A program made the translations under genes and the position numbers. Shown piece after piece: positions 1-11,400 of a DNA stretch of 36,186 nt (position 1 is its first letter; every line of letters starts with the position of its first letter). Under the pieces are notes generated by a model. It worked only from the letters and a program-made list of their open reading frames with translations. It ran no database searches and was not told where the DNA came from. Source of the DNA: Chromera velia. Its lineage: Eukaryota; Sar; Chromeraceae. Location of the stretch: the NCBI GenBank assembly GCA_018398765.1, contig JAHBMJ010001083.1:1-36186 (forward strand), in the 5' to 3' direction.

Positions 1-3
1 TAA

Positions 4-2712
4 GGCGGCGCGTATGGCGGCGGGCACTTCATGCATGGCGGCTCAACAGCATCAACTACAGCAGTCCTCTTTCATATAGGTTCTGGACTGTTGTGGTTCC
101 TTTTGGTTCCTGCTGCTCTTTTTTGTCTTGTCTAGGGGGTGTGTGTTTCTTCTTTTTTTTGCTATGCTTTCTACAGCGTTCTTCGAAGAAAGCAGCCGGT
201 TACTCTCATCATAACCTTGTTTGGGCTTTTCATCGTGGGCAGTGTGGGTATTGCTATGCTTATCTGGTTGCCGTTTTGCCAGAGGGCATGGGAACAAGTC
301 CAAAGGATTGGACCCGCCTTCCGGAATCTGAGCTACACTCCTTCAGAGACCTTTTATAGCATGTACAACTCCTTTTTTAACCTCCCACTCCTCCAACTGA
401 TCGCCCTCTTCTTCCCCCCATGGTCTACAACAAGCCAGACACTCTCTCTTGTCGGCTACTGCCTAAACACCACCTGCATTGCAGTCTACTTTGCGTTTCT
501 GGTGCTAGAAGAAACCAAGAGAATCAGTCAATCTGACAGGTATATGCCCAACGTACCGATACACATCGTGATTGGTCAAGCCTTCCGCACCTTCACAATA
601 AACCAGATGTTTGTAGGGAGATCCTTTCCCCTTCCAGGAACTGTGGCGTCATTCAACCGGGTAGAGCAAAAGTATGAGGGGGGGGAGGAAGGCCTCGATA
701 TCAGAGTTTTTGATCCCACAGCTGCCTTAACATGGGGGCACAAGGCACTTGTGAATACTCCCCGCTTTCTGGGGTTTCCGTGTACTGTGGAGTTAGAACC
801 GTCCCCTCTTCCCCACAGCCAACAAAGCCCATCTGGTCCCCACTGCCCGCAAAAGCATCAGATGGTCCGAATGAACTGGTGGTCGAGGAAGGACAAAAAG
901 AAGGCCTCGCCACTGTTAACACTTAGAAGACACTGTGATGAATGCAAAAAAAATGTACTTGGTTTTGAGCCTCTTGACATTCCGTCCTCCCCAATTTTTG
1001 TCTGCATAGAATTCTATCGTTGTTTGCACTACAACTACGATCTCTGCCTTTCTTGGTGTTCTACTGTGGAGATCCCTGCAGAAGTCTTGAACTCTGGAGC
1101 AGCAGCAGTTAGTGAGGTCTACTCCGGCAGACCCACCCAAAAAAATGGGAGCTCCGACCATGTGCCTACGCTGCAAGCAGAAGAGGCAGGCAAGGGGGGT
1201 ACAGAAAAAACGCTAACGAGGTGTGGCAGTGGTTGCCAGCTGTACAGAGATTATTTGAGGTGTGTGGGTTCATCCTGCAGACAATTTTGGCGGGACGTAT
1301 CCTCGGTCTTCAAGACGTGCTGGAGTCCTATGTCTGCGTATTTCAGAGAAATGTGGGGGTGTCTGGGCTTAGTTGGGTCGCATTTTCTGGTCAATTTTTT
1401 CGGCTTTGAGTGCACGTGTTTGAAAGAGAGGTCGCTTCTCACTCTGACACTTTTCTTTATCACGTTTGACATTTTGTCTGACGCTGGCACAGCCGGTGTG
1501 ATGCTTGCCCTCGGACGCGAGGGTAGAGATCCCACCACTCGCCTCCACAGACTGGTAATAGCAGGTCTCACAGTTTTGGACCTTGTGAATGTGTGGTTGT
1601 GAGTTTAGCAGAGACTGGAAGCCGAGGGGAGAGGGAGTGGGGGGACGGGTCAAATCAAAGGGTCATGGGACCCGGTGGCGTGTTTGTCTGGTTGCCTTTT
1701 GTCTGTCGTTATCAGAGATTGCGATTTTAGTTTTAACCGTTCTCACTGTGCAGAAGTACGGAGGCCAGAAGCTTTGGCTCCTGGTTATGTCGATCCTGTT
1801 CACTCTCGTGGGGGTGTTGTAGAAGCTTTTCTGCTTTGTGCTAAAAGTTTGTTTGCTTAGAGAGACAAAGGGTGCAAAGGGGAGTGCAAAACAGTTGCCT
1901 CCTGATTCTCCTCTCACATCACGGGCAGCCAATTTTTCTTGAAATTGAAGTCGAAAAGAGAAAACAAGTACTTCGGTCAGTTGCTGCACTTAAAATTGGT
2001 TTTTGTTTCTTTCTCTTCATGAAGGCACTTCTCTCAGTCGATTCAGTTTGAACGCTCTCGGGTAGTTGTATTGCTGAAATGATGCCCCCTTGTGATCATT
2101 GTCTCTTGCTGAAAGGCGATGGCTGTTCATTCACATAAATGGAACCCCCTTTTAAATACCTCGCTGTAGTATATTGTTTGTTGTGTATGTGGTGCTCGGT
2201 TTGATTTGTATGCTTCCAGGTTCCCGGCCTGTGTGATGAGGAACTGGTCGGGCATTGGATGGAGAAAGCTGCCTGGTGGGAAAACAACGGTGGCGGGGGG
2301 AACCATCATATTCGTGAAAACCCAAAAAAACCCTATGTTCCTGTGGAGTGTGAACGGCGCCAAGTACCCAATCATAATTTCATAGTATTTTTTAGGTAAC
2401 GTTACATTCAAGGATGGCGCCAGCATTCAAATCACCGACATTTTTCTTGACAACGTCTTTCTTGATCGGTTGCCAGAGGGTATCTCTGAGAGCGTCCTTT
2501 TTGACTCGTTGCCACAGGGCACTGAGGGCGGTGATACCATAAGCAACGACGTTGTACACCATGGTACCACTGAGCAGGAGACAATTGGAGCAAAAGACAG
2601 ACCGACGAATTCTGAAACTCGAGGAGACAGTTTATTGGTCGGGGGAGAGACGATTCACAAGGCTGCACAAGAGCTGCATGCCGAGTTTCACGGTTGCAGT
2701 TCTTCTGTTTGA
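4..2712 (+). CDS. Multi-pass membrane protein, 5' incomplete, family not recognised
   Basis: Proposed exons are 4-1584, 1754-1818 and 2220-2712; the phases agree (0, 2, then TGA at 2710-2712). The window cuts the 5' side, and an alternative first acceptor lies at 176 (ctttctacag). Hydrophobic stretches suggest membrane helices near codons 25-45, 60-90, 130-165 and 460-520, plus one made across the exon 2/3 junction. Between them lies a Cys-rich, polar loop with several Cys pairs. The tail after 2386 is acidic and probably soluble. The frame is interrupted only by TAG at 133-135 and 2383-2385; the last exon is otherwise open for 163 codons. A further TAG at 1820-1822 is removed by the proposed donor at 1819. 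I do not recognise the family; a channel, transporter or scramblase-like protein are all possible. Coding status is likely, but the exact exon ends are uncertain. Confidence 0.55.
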
Positions 2713-3666
2713 TAAAATTTCAAGGTGGTACAATTTTTGAACGATCGAGCGTTTGAGTAGTGGTTTTGTGGGAGCTTGAAGTCTTTTGTATCTTCTGGTT
2801 CGAGATCACCGTAGATCACTTGCGAATTTACGTATATGAAAAGTAATGCAACTATCATGATAGTGATGCCTAAAGTGATGCAAAGGAATAAGCATGGTAA
2901 ACCGTTCTTTGATCAAAAGGTACGAATATCTGCCATGCAATGTTTTTCTTTTATTTAATACTAAGCTCTTAATTTCGCTATACATCAATGTTTTAGCTGG
3001 TTTTAGCTGTTAAAATGTTCTATAGTTGGCTTATTTTTTATGTATCTAGGCGTATCGATCTAGGTATCGATCACAGTAAGAAAAAAAAAAATCGAATTAG
3101 CTTTAATTTTTTTTCTTCTTTTTTTTTTCTTGCAATAGCTAAGCAACAGTTGTGCAATACCCAAACAACAGTTATGCAACACATACATGAACAACAGTTG
3201 TTTGTCACAATATCACTTAACATAATAAAAAAAAAAAGAAGAAAAAATAAGCAAGAATTGGGCCCTAGGGATAGCTATCGTATCGTATCGGTATTGAATC
3301 GGCATCGTATTGGTATCGTAATGATCGGAATTTAACGTTAAAAAAAAAGGGGGTATCGTGGATAATTTCGATACTGACATAAAATTTTTAGTGTACGAGG
3401 CTAAAACCTAGTGCAAACAGTATTATTCGTCAAACTAAAAACTTTTTATGAAAATCTCATGTTTTTAAAGAGTTAACTTTACTTAGAAAATGGGCTCCGA
3501 AACGTTTGATTGGCTTTAATTATTTTTTTTTTTTGCTGTGATACCCCTAACTAGTGATACCCCTAGTTATATATATGGACTAATACTTTGAATTAGAGTT
3601 TAAACAATGTTAAAAAATTATTAGGCGTATAGGACATAAAAAAAAACTTTAAAATTTAATAACATC
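2713..3666. other. AT-rich intergenic stretch, no gene seen
   Basis: No convincing coding frame. It holds oligo-A and oligo-T runs, a stretch at 3140-3215 rich in CAACAG/GTTGTG words that resembles the cores of the MITEs at 5232 and 12778, a cluster of TATCG words at 3270-3320, and two copies of GATACCCCTA near 3540-3570. It is probably decayed transposon sequence, but I could not define ends. Confidence 0.5.
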
Positions 3667-5096
3667 TACCCTGCAGGTAGCCAGGATTTTACGGAATTTT
3701 AGCCCAGGATTTTAGCGGATTTTACAGGATTTTGGCCAAGATTTTAACAGATTTTGGCGGATTTTGCCCAGGATTCTGCCGGACCCTTCACGTTAAAAAT
3801 ATAATCCCTACACCTAGGATTTTAGAATCTAAAATCCTGGAAGAAAGCTAAAATCCTAGCCTCTTCCTAGGATTGTACGGGATTATATAGGATTTCACGG
3901 GATTATACAGGATTTTACGGGATTTTACGGGATTTTAAAGGAATGAATAAAATTAAATTCAAAGATGAATGACACACTTCAAGGCTGCACAGAAGGGATA
4001 ACCGGCATCGATTGTGATCGATTTTTATTTCATTGTTTTTGTTTATGTTAAAATCCCGTAAAATCCCGTATAATCCCGTAAAATCCTGGCATTCATTTTT
4101 AAAATCCTAGGATCCAGGATTTTAGTTTTTATAATCCTTAAAGCCAGGATTTTAAATTCTAAAATCCTGGAGAAATAGACCGGCAGAATTTTGGGTAAAA
4201 TCCGCCTAAATCCTAGTGACTATGTTTGATTTGATTATATTTCATTTGATTTGATTTGAGCTTCAACCTCAAATATTTGATATTTGAGGTAAGATTTGAG
4301 GTTAACCTTTTAGGGTTCCTCACTGAGTCACTGTCACTCTGATCATTTTTCTTATGACAATAGTTATCAGAACATTTCTGATGTGTGTTTCAAAAATTTA
4401 AAAAAATATATATAAAATTATAACTTATAGTTCCCGTAAAAAAAATTATGCCTGTGTGGCAGTGTATATACACTAGTCACTAAGACTCACTCTAGTACTA
4501 ATAGAGATTAAGAACATAAAATTGATAGATTTAAAATTGCATATGACATTTTGTTGATACGATCAAGTTAGAGTACGTACCAAAATTGAGGTGACATGTC
4601 TTTACGGGGTGTAAAATGTTTGCAGACGCTCAAAAAGGGGGCCGTAAAAGATGTTCCAGCACCAGAAAAGTTAACACAGCTATTCGGGAAAACGTTCAGC
4701 TGATCGGTTTACCTCTACATGAAGTAAAAAGGGGTGAAACGTCAATTTCAGTACAGCTCAAAACATTTTTTTTTGAGAGCAAACCATCAAAATTTAGGTT
4801 TTTTCATTTGAATCAGCATGCGTGACGGATCGGTACTTGCAAAAGTTTTTTCGGGACCTTCATATTTGAGGTTGAAAGTCATATTGATCAAATATTTGAT
4901 CGTATTTTGATAGGTCTTTAAACACTAGGTCCTCCCTGACTGGATATTTGATTTGAGCTTAAGCCCTACCTCAAATCAAATCAAATCAAATCAAACATGA
5001 TCACTACTAAATCCGTTAAAATCTTGGCCAAAATCCCGTAAAATCCGCTAAAATCTTGGGCTAAAATCCCGCAAAATCCTAGCTACCTGCAGGGTA
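3667..5096. mobile_element. Inverted-repeat (MITE-like) element, 1.43 kb, host of a nested element
   Basis: The ends are inverted repeats of about 90 bp beginning TACCCTGCAGGTAGC (3667 onward) and ending GCTACCTGCAGGGTA (to 5096), about 90% alike by eye. If the outer TA is a target duplication, the element proper starts CCCTGCAGG, as for TA-targeting (Tc1/mariner-type) elements. Subterminal regions are built from degenerate copies of GGATTTTA. Inner (T)TTGAT arrays near 4221-4300 and 4930-5000 continue the inverted symmetry. No transposase frame is visible; the longest internal frame, 4616-4825, has no recognised motif. It looks non-autonomous. Family assignment is uncertain. Confidence 0.75.
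3756..4206. mobile_element. Second inverted-repeat element nested in the left arm of the 3667-5096 element
   Basis: 27-bp ends at 3756-3782 and 4180-4206 are inverted copies (GGCGGATTTT...TTCTGCCGG). The sequence on either side, gattt before and taaat after, resumes the outer element's terminal repeat as judged from the intact right arm, so this piece was inserted later. Its interior holds palindromes of AGGATTTTAGA type (3812-3842, 4105-4170) and opposed arrays of GGGATTTTAC (3890-3945 against 4050-4090). No coding capacity. Confidence 0.65.
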
Positions 5097-5231
5097 ACTA
5101 AAAATAAAATAATAAAATTTCTGTTGGTTTGATTGCCGGCCACTTGCTGGAGCAAACTTTGAACATATTAACATAAGTTCAATTAAATTGCTCAGTGTGT
5201 ATAATCATCGTAATCATTAGTAACTAGAATC

Positions 5232-5456
5232 TTAGTCTCCCCATATCGAAAAAAAATAAAAAAGTAATTGCTAAAAATTGATTTTTGATTTTTTTTTTTC
5301 TTTTCTAAAGAACACTTATGCATTGTGCAACACCCATACAACACCCCATACAACAGTTGTTCACGTATTGTTCTAGAAAATCAAAAATAAAAAAAATAAT
5401 AATTAGGTTTTGAGCTCAATTTTCTTTTTTTTTTTCTTTTGATATGGGGAGCCTAG
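5232..5456. mobile_element. hAT-like MITE, about 225 bp
   Basis: An 8-bp direct repeat CTAGAATC flanks it at 5224-5231 and 5457-5464. The ends are inverted repeats, YTAGKCTCCCCATATC in consensus (5232-5247 and 5441-5456). Inside are oligo-A, a CAACACCC/CAACAGTTG core (5325-5370) and oligo-T. An 8-bp target duplication is typical of the hAT superfamily. There is no coding region. Confidence 0.75.
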
Positions 5457-5951
5457 CTAGAATCACCTAGAGGTTAAATCATCCTTAGTTCTATAGCTTT
5501 AGTTAACCCTAAGTTCTCTTCTAGTGGTTTTGATAGTAGTTCTATTCAATTGTATTCAGTCTTGATACTCCAGTCTTCGACAGACACAGCTTAGGCTAGT
5601 TACTTAGCTCTCGTCTCCAACTGACAGTACAACTTTCCTGAAAGTGTTCTAAAAAAACTGAGTGCTCCTCAGTCCCTGATGAGAATGCTAGTGAGTCAGA
5701 AAATGTTTTTATTCTTTCTGAGTTATATAGACAAAATACGAAATGGAAGTATATTTATACAACTCCACCTATAGGTTGACCAGTAAGATTCAGGAAAAAA
5801 AAAAGGGAACGAAGAAATGAGAAAAAGTAAAGAAATGCATACTGAAAAAGTACAATTACGTTCCTATTAGTAAAATTTAATAATAAACCAAACAAAATAC
5901 CGGGGGGAAAAGTTGAACTGAAACATCAAGGAATACTATTAATAATAATTA
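5457..5951. other. Intergenic, no gene seen
   Basis: AT-rich sequence without a supported frame, RNA gene or clear repeat end. Confidence 0.4.
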
Positions 5952-5962
5952 AGAAAAAAAAA

Positions 5963-5995
<33 letters not shown>

Positions 5996-6050
5996 GACTC
6001 GGACGGAGAGAAAAGAAGGAAGGAAGGAACTTTTGAAGAAAGAATTAAAG

Positions 6051-6109
<59 letters not shown>

Positions 6110-6255
6110 AAGAAAGAAACAAAGAAACAAACAAACAAACAAACATAAACAAACAAACAAACAAACAAAGAAAGAAAGAAAGGAAGAAAGAAAGAAAAGA
6201 AAGAAAGAAAGAAAGAAGGAAGGAAGGAAGGAAGGAACTTTGAAGGAAGGAAGGA

Positions 6256-6287
<32 letters not shown>

Positions 6288-6345
6288 AGAAAAGAAGAAA
6301 AGAAGAAAAGAAGAAAAAAAGAAAAGAAGAAACGAAGAAAAGAAG
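5952..6345. repeat. GAAA/GA/CAAA/GGAA simple-sequence tract
   Basis: Nearly 400 bp of purine tetranucleotide repeats: (GAAA)n, (GA)n, (CAAA)n, (GGAA)n and (GAAAA)n blocks. The word GGAACTTT(T)GAAG occurs twice inside (about 6027 and 6234), so part of the tract is itself duplicated. Open frames in it on both strands are low-complexity artefacts. Confidence 0.95.
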
Positions 6346-7096
6346 ACATATGTACAGAAAACGTGTCAATCTTGCAGGAAAATGGATCTATCAACCAGAA
6401 TGCAGACTGACATTTCGAGTCGTGCGCATAAACCAGGCGACTGTGCGTTTGCGTCTAAATTTGAATTTGCTTGACAGGAACAGATTCGTTTATGCGACTC
6501 AATACACGGAAGTTTCCAAGGAGACGTCGGTCTCCCCCATTAAATTTACACGTGACCCCATAGACAGAGACAGACTGACAGATGGGTAGGCAGTCAGATA
6601 TTTCGTTTAAAGAGAGGGACAGTGAGAAACTCAGCACCCATGTGCCTTCTGCCTCTTTCAGTAATTGACCACGAAACGGATTTGAGCGAGGAGAGGAAAG
6701 GAGAGAAAGGAGGAAAAAAGGCGTGTCCAAGCACGATCAGGAAACACATTGTCTAGTGGTTACTCTCTCTCTCACACCCTGTAGCCGCCCAAAGTCAGGC
6801 GGAGGGCGACAGGGAAGAAACTGCATACTGCATGAAAGTGGGAAGAGAGAAGCACTTTTTCAAGGTCTCAGTTTGTGTTCGTTTCCGGCTGGATTCTTCT
6901 TCTTTTACCATTTCAGTGGAGCATACATGCCTCCTTCTGTTGGTTTACCCCCTTGCAGCAGATTTTCGTTTTTCTTGTGTCTATGTTTGTGAATCAATCA
7001 AGTATTTGGATCTGCGGTGTCTAGTGTGATCATTTCGATCGTGCATGCTGCTTTCATTCCGTTTCGTCCCCTTCCCTCATGTCCGTGTCTAAATGT
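6346..7096. other. Intergenic or 3'-flanking sequence of the ankyrin-like gene
   Basis: Mixed composition; several short frames exist on both strands but none has a recognisable motif or good splice context. It would contain the 3' end of the minus-strand gene that follows. Confidence 0.35.
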
Positions 7097-7966
7097 TCAC
7101 TTTGCTGCCGAATGTCTAGAAGATTGGGGAGACCTCTGTGTACCTCCCCGAGTCTATTTAGGAAAGGGTGTACCGTCAAAGTACGAGGCCACCTTCTTTG
7201 ATCTTGAAAGCGGCCAATTCGGTTTCTCAGACCCCTCCCCCATGTACATGTGCTGCCTTCTGGGAATGTCGAAGGACTTATCCCAGAGCCACCCGAGGGC
7301 TGTCTGCTTCTCCAGAGGACCCAGCGAAGTCACGTTCTCGAAAACGTAAGTCGCTGTCTCCATACGACCACTGGCAATGGCCCTTCCCAGCCCCTCTAGC
7401 TCGGTCTCTTTGGGGAAGTCAAACCTGGCAATCTGTTGACAGATCAATTTGACGTTACCCAGATGCCCAGTTGCACAGGCAGCCACGAAGGCTGTCTGCT
7501 CGGTTTTTGCTGTGATGACGGTTTTGGAAAATACAATCTTGTCCCATACAAACCGCAGCACCCCTGCCGGTAGTCCCTTACTGTTGGTCCGAGGGTAAGG
7601 AGGCACGTTGGATCGCGCACCTTCCATGAAGTACTTGTCCGCAGTTGCCTTGCTGACATAATTGGTTCCCACCAAGTCGTGCCGAATGCACGCGCATTCA
7701 GGTTTCCTTCCGGCTGCATAGATGAAAAGGAGACGCTGAGCCGCTGCGTCTGGTTTGATTCCGAAGGCTTTGCACTGTTCCCATGCGGTGTTTACTTGAG
7801 AGATGTGACCGTGGGATACCATTCCGAGAAGCTTGTCGAGAAGGAAAATCTCAACGTCCTCTCTGTCCATGGATTTGGGGACACCCTTCTGGCGAAAATC
7901 GTTTACTGCAGACGGCGAGGATGCGGTGGTTGCCCTCATTGGGCTGGAGCCTGAGGGACTGGCCAT
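7097..7966 (-). CDS. Single-exon ankyrin-like repeat protein
   Basis: Read on the minus strand from ATG at 7966 (context gagaATGG, favourable). The frame is open further upstream, but only non-ATG starts lie there. The first in-frame stop is TAG at 7154-7156 (270 residues); if TAG is sense here, the frame runs to TGA at 7097-7099, adding 18 residues after the TAG. The N-terminus is Ser/Pro/Ala-rich. The middle carries helix-turn-helix repeats of ankyrin type: TAFVAACATGHLGNVKLI matches the TPL..AA..GH..VV..L pattern, and IASGRMETATYVF a second degenerate copy. An earlier segment, VSHGHISQVNTAWEQC...GIKPDAAAQRLLF, may be another divergent repeat with some PPR resemblance. The likely role is protein binding; no enzyme motif is seen. 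It is divergent to the plastid phosphatase-like gene and may share its promoter region. Confidence 0.7.
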
Positions 7967-8454
7967 TCTCCCGGCAGCTCCGTGAGTGTCTGACCTTGAT
8001 TTGGCAGTGAGGGAGGAATCAAAAATCAAAACAGACCCAAAGAATCATGCTGGTTTTGCGCAAGCGAAGGAGTCTCTTCAGATGTCAGGCGCTACCATTG
8101 ATCTGTGCACAGGCTGGCGTGCTCACATTACTGCTCTGGAAAGTGCGGAATTAAGGTATCGATACATTCAAATCTGGCATGCCATGGCATGCATTAAACG
8201 GAATCAACTGCATGCATGCGTCCGTCTATGCGTGCACCGCGAGTCGCTCCGGGTGTCACTGCGTGCAGCGGGGATCCGGCCGGGGCCCGGGCCCCGAACA
8301 GTGGAAAAAGACTGTTCGCCGGATCATTGAGATGTTTCGACTTCTCGGAGGCCACCTTCGATGCCAAAGTCAAAAGTAACTCCAATCATCTTCTGATGAA
8401 TGCTTGCCGTACTGCTGACTTGCTGTAGATAAGGAAGCTCTGGAGGTTCCCGTG
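7967..8454. promoter_or_regulatory. Divergent promoter region with TGCATGC motifs
   Basis: This 488-bp gap separates two divergent start codons. It holds GGCATGCCATGGCATGCA (about 8175-8193) and TGCATGCATGC (about 8209-8219). TGCATGC is a well-known ApiAP2-type binding word in apicomplexans; use here as a promoter element is inferred from position only. No TATA box is evident. Confidence 0.4.
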
Positions 8455-11400
8455 ATGTTCCGTCTCGCCCCCCTCTTTTTTGCCATCGCAGGGGCCTTTC
8501 GTCTCTCGAGTTTGGGGCCTCTTTTCCAGTCTGCTCGGTCGTCGCGGAGCCTTCTTGAAGCGTCAAGAGGAGCACGAGAGCAGTGGGGTGATGCAGCAGA
8601 AAGCGATGATGCATCGATGCCTGTTAGGGGCAGGAGGAGTCAGCTGATGTCTGCAGTGCGTGCGGGTGCGTTGGGAATCGGTGCCCTGTCGAGTGGTCTT
8701 TTGTCTCCGTCTCCTCAGACCGCGCTGGCTGCTGCTGATCTGAGTCAGATGCTCCCTCCTCTGAAGGACGGCTTCGTGCGTCTCTTTCTCATCAACAGCT
8801 GTTCTACTGAGCTGACTGGCAAGACTGTGGAGGGACAGACATCAGACGCACCTTTGAATTCACAGGGTCAGTTTGAGTGAAGCTCCAGGGGCAGTCTCGT
8901 TCTTTACATAGGTTTTCATGTCTGAGTGAGGGCAGGGTACCGCAAGGCGCATTGCATGCAACACATCACTTGTAACACACACAGACCGCAATATCAAGGT
9001 CCCGTAGCCTAACGGTTAGGGCATGAGACTCTGCATCTCGAGGTCTGGGTTCAAATCCCAGCGGGACAGCTTTTCGCGCCGCCGTCGAGTTTTGGTTCGG
9101 AAAGAGGCAAACAATGGGGAAGAAAACGTGAATCTGGTCGTCATTCCAATCCAAATTAAAAACGCAGGGCAGACTCTCAGCCCTGGGCAATCCTCTTCTG
9201 ATGCATCTGTCCGGCTCCTCCTTTTGTCACTTTGAGTTCTTCCCTCTTTCTGTACAGCCCTTCTGTGCGCTTTCACCCTGGCAGAAAGTGTTGAATGGGG
9301 CTACTGGCCTGGCCCGGCCTGGAGACTCACATTGCTTGTGCCTCAGTTCTCTGTGAAACGGCAGCCTGACCAAGTGCCAATGTGTTTGACTGCTCGCGGT
9401 GCAGGACAAAAAGAGGCGGCGGCAATTGCAGAGGCTCTGAAGAGCGTGCCCTTGACGGCGGTCGTCTCTTCCGAGAAGAAGAGAGCACTTCAAACGGCAG
9501 ACACAGTCTACCAGTCAGTGTGGGGGGGGGGAAGAGAGCGTGAGAGAGTGAGCGTAGAGAAGACGTGAGGTAAAGAACAGCGAGGGGGACAAAGTCTGGC
9601 TTTTTTTCTGGTTCCCATCCTTCTCTCACCTTTCATATCGCGGGTCCTCTTCGCTTTTTCTCCTCGGCTTTCTTTGTCTCCACCCGTTCCTTCCCCTCTT
9701 TCTATCTTTCTCACACCCCTTCTTCCCTCCGAGATCTGCTTCTCACCTGATTTCCCTCTCTGAACTCCGGTCGTAGAAGCGTATGCGCCCGCATGCATGC
9801 CTTCTCTGTCTCCGTCAACAACCCCCGGTCCCCCCCCCCTCCCGATGCATGCAGATTTCACTCGAACTCAAAACGACTGGTGGACGAGGGCCTGGACGAG
9901 TTGAACCTGGGGGCCCTGGAGGGAAAGCCGGCGTCATTCGAGAACCTCGTCACACGGTGTCAGTCTGTCAGTCTCGCTAGGTTGTGTGTGGTCTGCATAT
10001 CCATCAGCTATGCATGGGTCCATGTGATGTCCGTCCGGCACACCCCTCGCATCCTGAAACCGCCTACACACTCACTCACTGACTGGTGTGCAGACTTGAC
10101 AGCTTCCTTACCTACAAACTTTTTTCTAGCCGTCGCTCCTCGTGGTGTGCAGGCAGGCAGACAAGCTGACATTCCCATATGCCTGCATCGGCACGGGGAG
10201 TTGTGACAAAGAGAACCAACTTCCTTGCGTCTCAAGGGACCATTTATCTGCCTGCATGGGTCCATTTGTTCCCTCAACATCTCAATGGTTCCCCTCTTTT
10301 CGTGGGTCCATACGGGGCTATCGTTTTGCACGCACGTGTGTGTGTGTGCCTGTGTGTATGTGTATGTGTGTGTGAGAGAGAGAGAGAGAGGGAGAAGGGG
10401 GGGGGAAGGGAGAACGAGCATGTGCGTCAATGCGTATGTTTGTGCGTCAATGCGTGTGTTTCTCTCTCCTTATCTATGCCTCTTTAGCGAGAAAAGAAAA
10501 TCGGGAGTGGGTGTTCCCAGAGCATCACCGTCAATAAGAAGCGGTATCTGATCTGTATGTGCATGCAGATTTTTATGAGTCCTGGGGGGGTACCCAAGGG
10601 GCGCGGTCGTTCAATTTCGCTTTCACTGGGGAGAGCGGGTTGGAAAACGAAGCACGCACAGTCGAGGTCGTCCAGAAGCTGACGGAATTCGCCCGAAAGG
10701 ACGCTCAGCAGATCGATAGCGTAAAAAAAGATATCAAAGTGACGAAGGCAACCCAGGTCGGTCAGAGCTTGATCAGGAAGGCAGAGAGGGGACAGTTGAG
10801 GGAAGAGATTCTGCAGCACAAGTAGAGGAAGCGCCTGCAAGAATCACGAGGGAGAACTGGTATGGATCTAATCGCCTCCATTCCATGTCTTGGAAAGTTC
10901 CGCTCGTATTCTGCCCGTCTGTTGTGACGATGTGTGCGTGTTTCTTTTTTGTCGCTCGGGCTCCTTGCCTGCCTGCCTGCTTGATAGACTCACAGACTCC
11001 TCCCCACTCACTCCACTGAATGAATGACTGACCAATGGAACGACCCTTGATGCAGATCCTGGCGGTGAGCCATCCAGTCGAGATTCACCGAATTTTCGAG
11101 TTGACGGTTCGATCGAAAAAGGCGGAGGACAGCCTTGTTCCCCAAATCTACAAGGATCTTCGGGCGGTCAGCTTAGCTGCTTTCTTTAGTTTCTTCTCTT
11201 TCTTTCTCTTTCTTCTGTCTTCTTCTTTCTCCTTGCTCACCTAGAGTCTCACTCCACACAGCTTTTGCTTGTTGTGCTTTCGGCCTTTCCAGGTCTTCTG
11301 CCTGTTTCGTCCGTGTATTGTACTGGGTTTGTTTTTCTCCGCTTTTTCTTCCTGTGCCTCTCTCCTTTTGCCCCCCTTGCAAGCGGCTCGGCTTTCTGGC

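Noticed and set aside
1820-1822. TAG at the end of the frame ...FTLVGVL as further evidence of UAG decoding
   Set aside because: A donor at 1819 (GTAGAA) joins in phase to 2220 and rebuilds a membrane helix, so this TAG is probably intronic.
2396-2570. 56-codon minus-strand frame starting MVYNVVAYGITALSALW with a good Kozak context
   Set aside because: It lies antisense to a longer plus-strand exon that joins in phase to the membrane protein; no splice partner was found on the minus strand.
5645-5710. Hammerhead-ribozyme-like CTGATGAG...GAAA
   Set aside because: The bases between the two boxes cannot form stem II and no flanking stems pair.
6033-6410. Lys/Glu/Arg-rich and Phe/Leu/Ser-rich frames
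   Set aside because: Translations of GAAA repeats on both strands.
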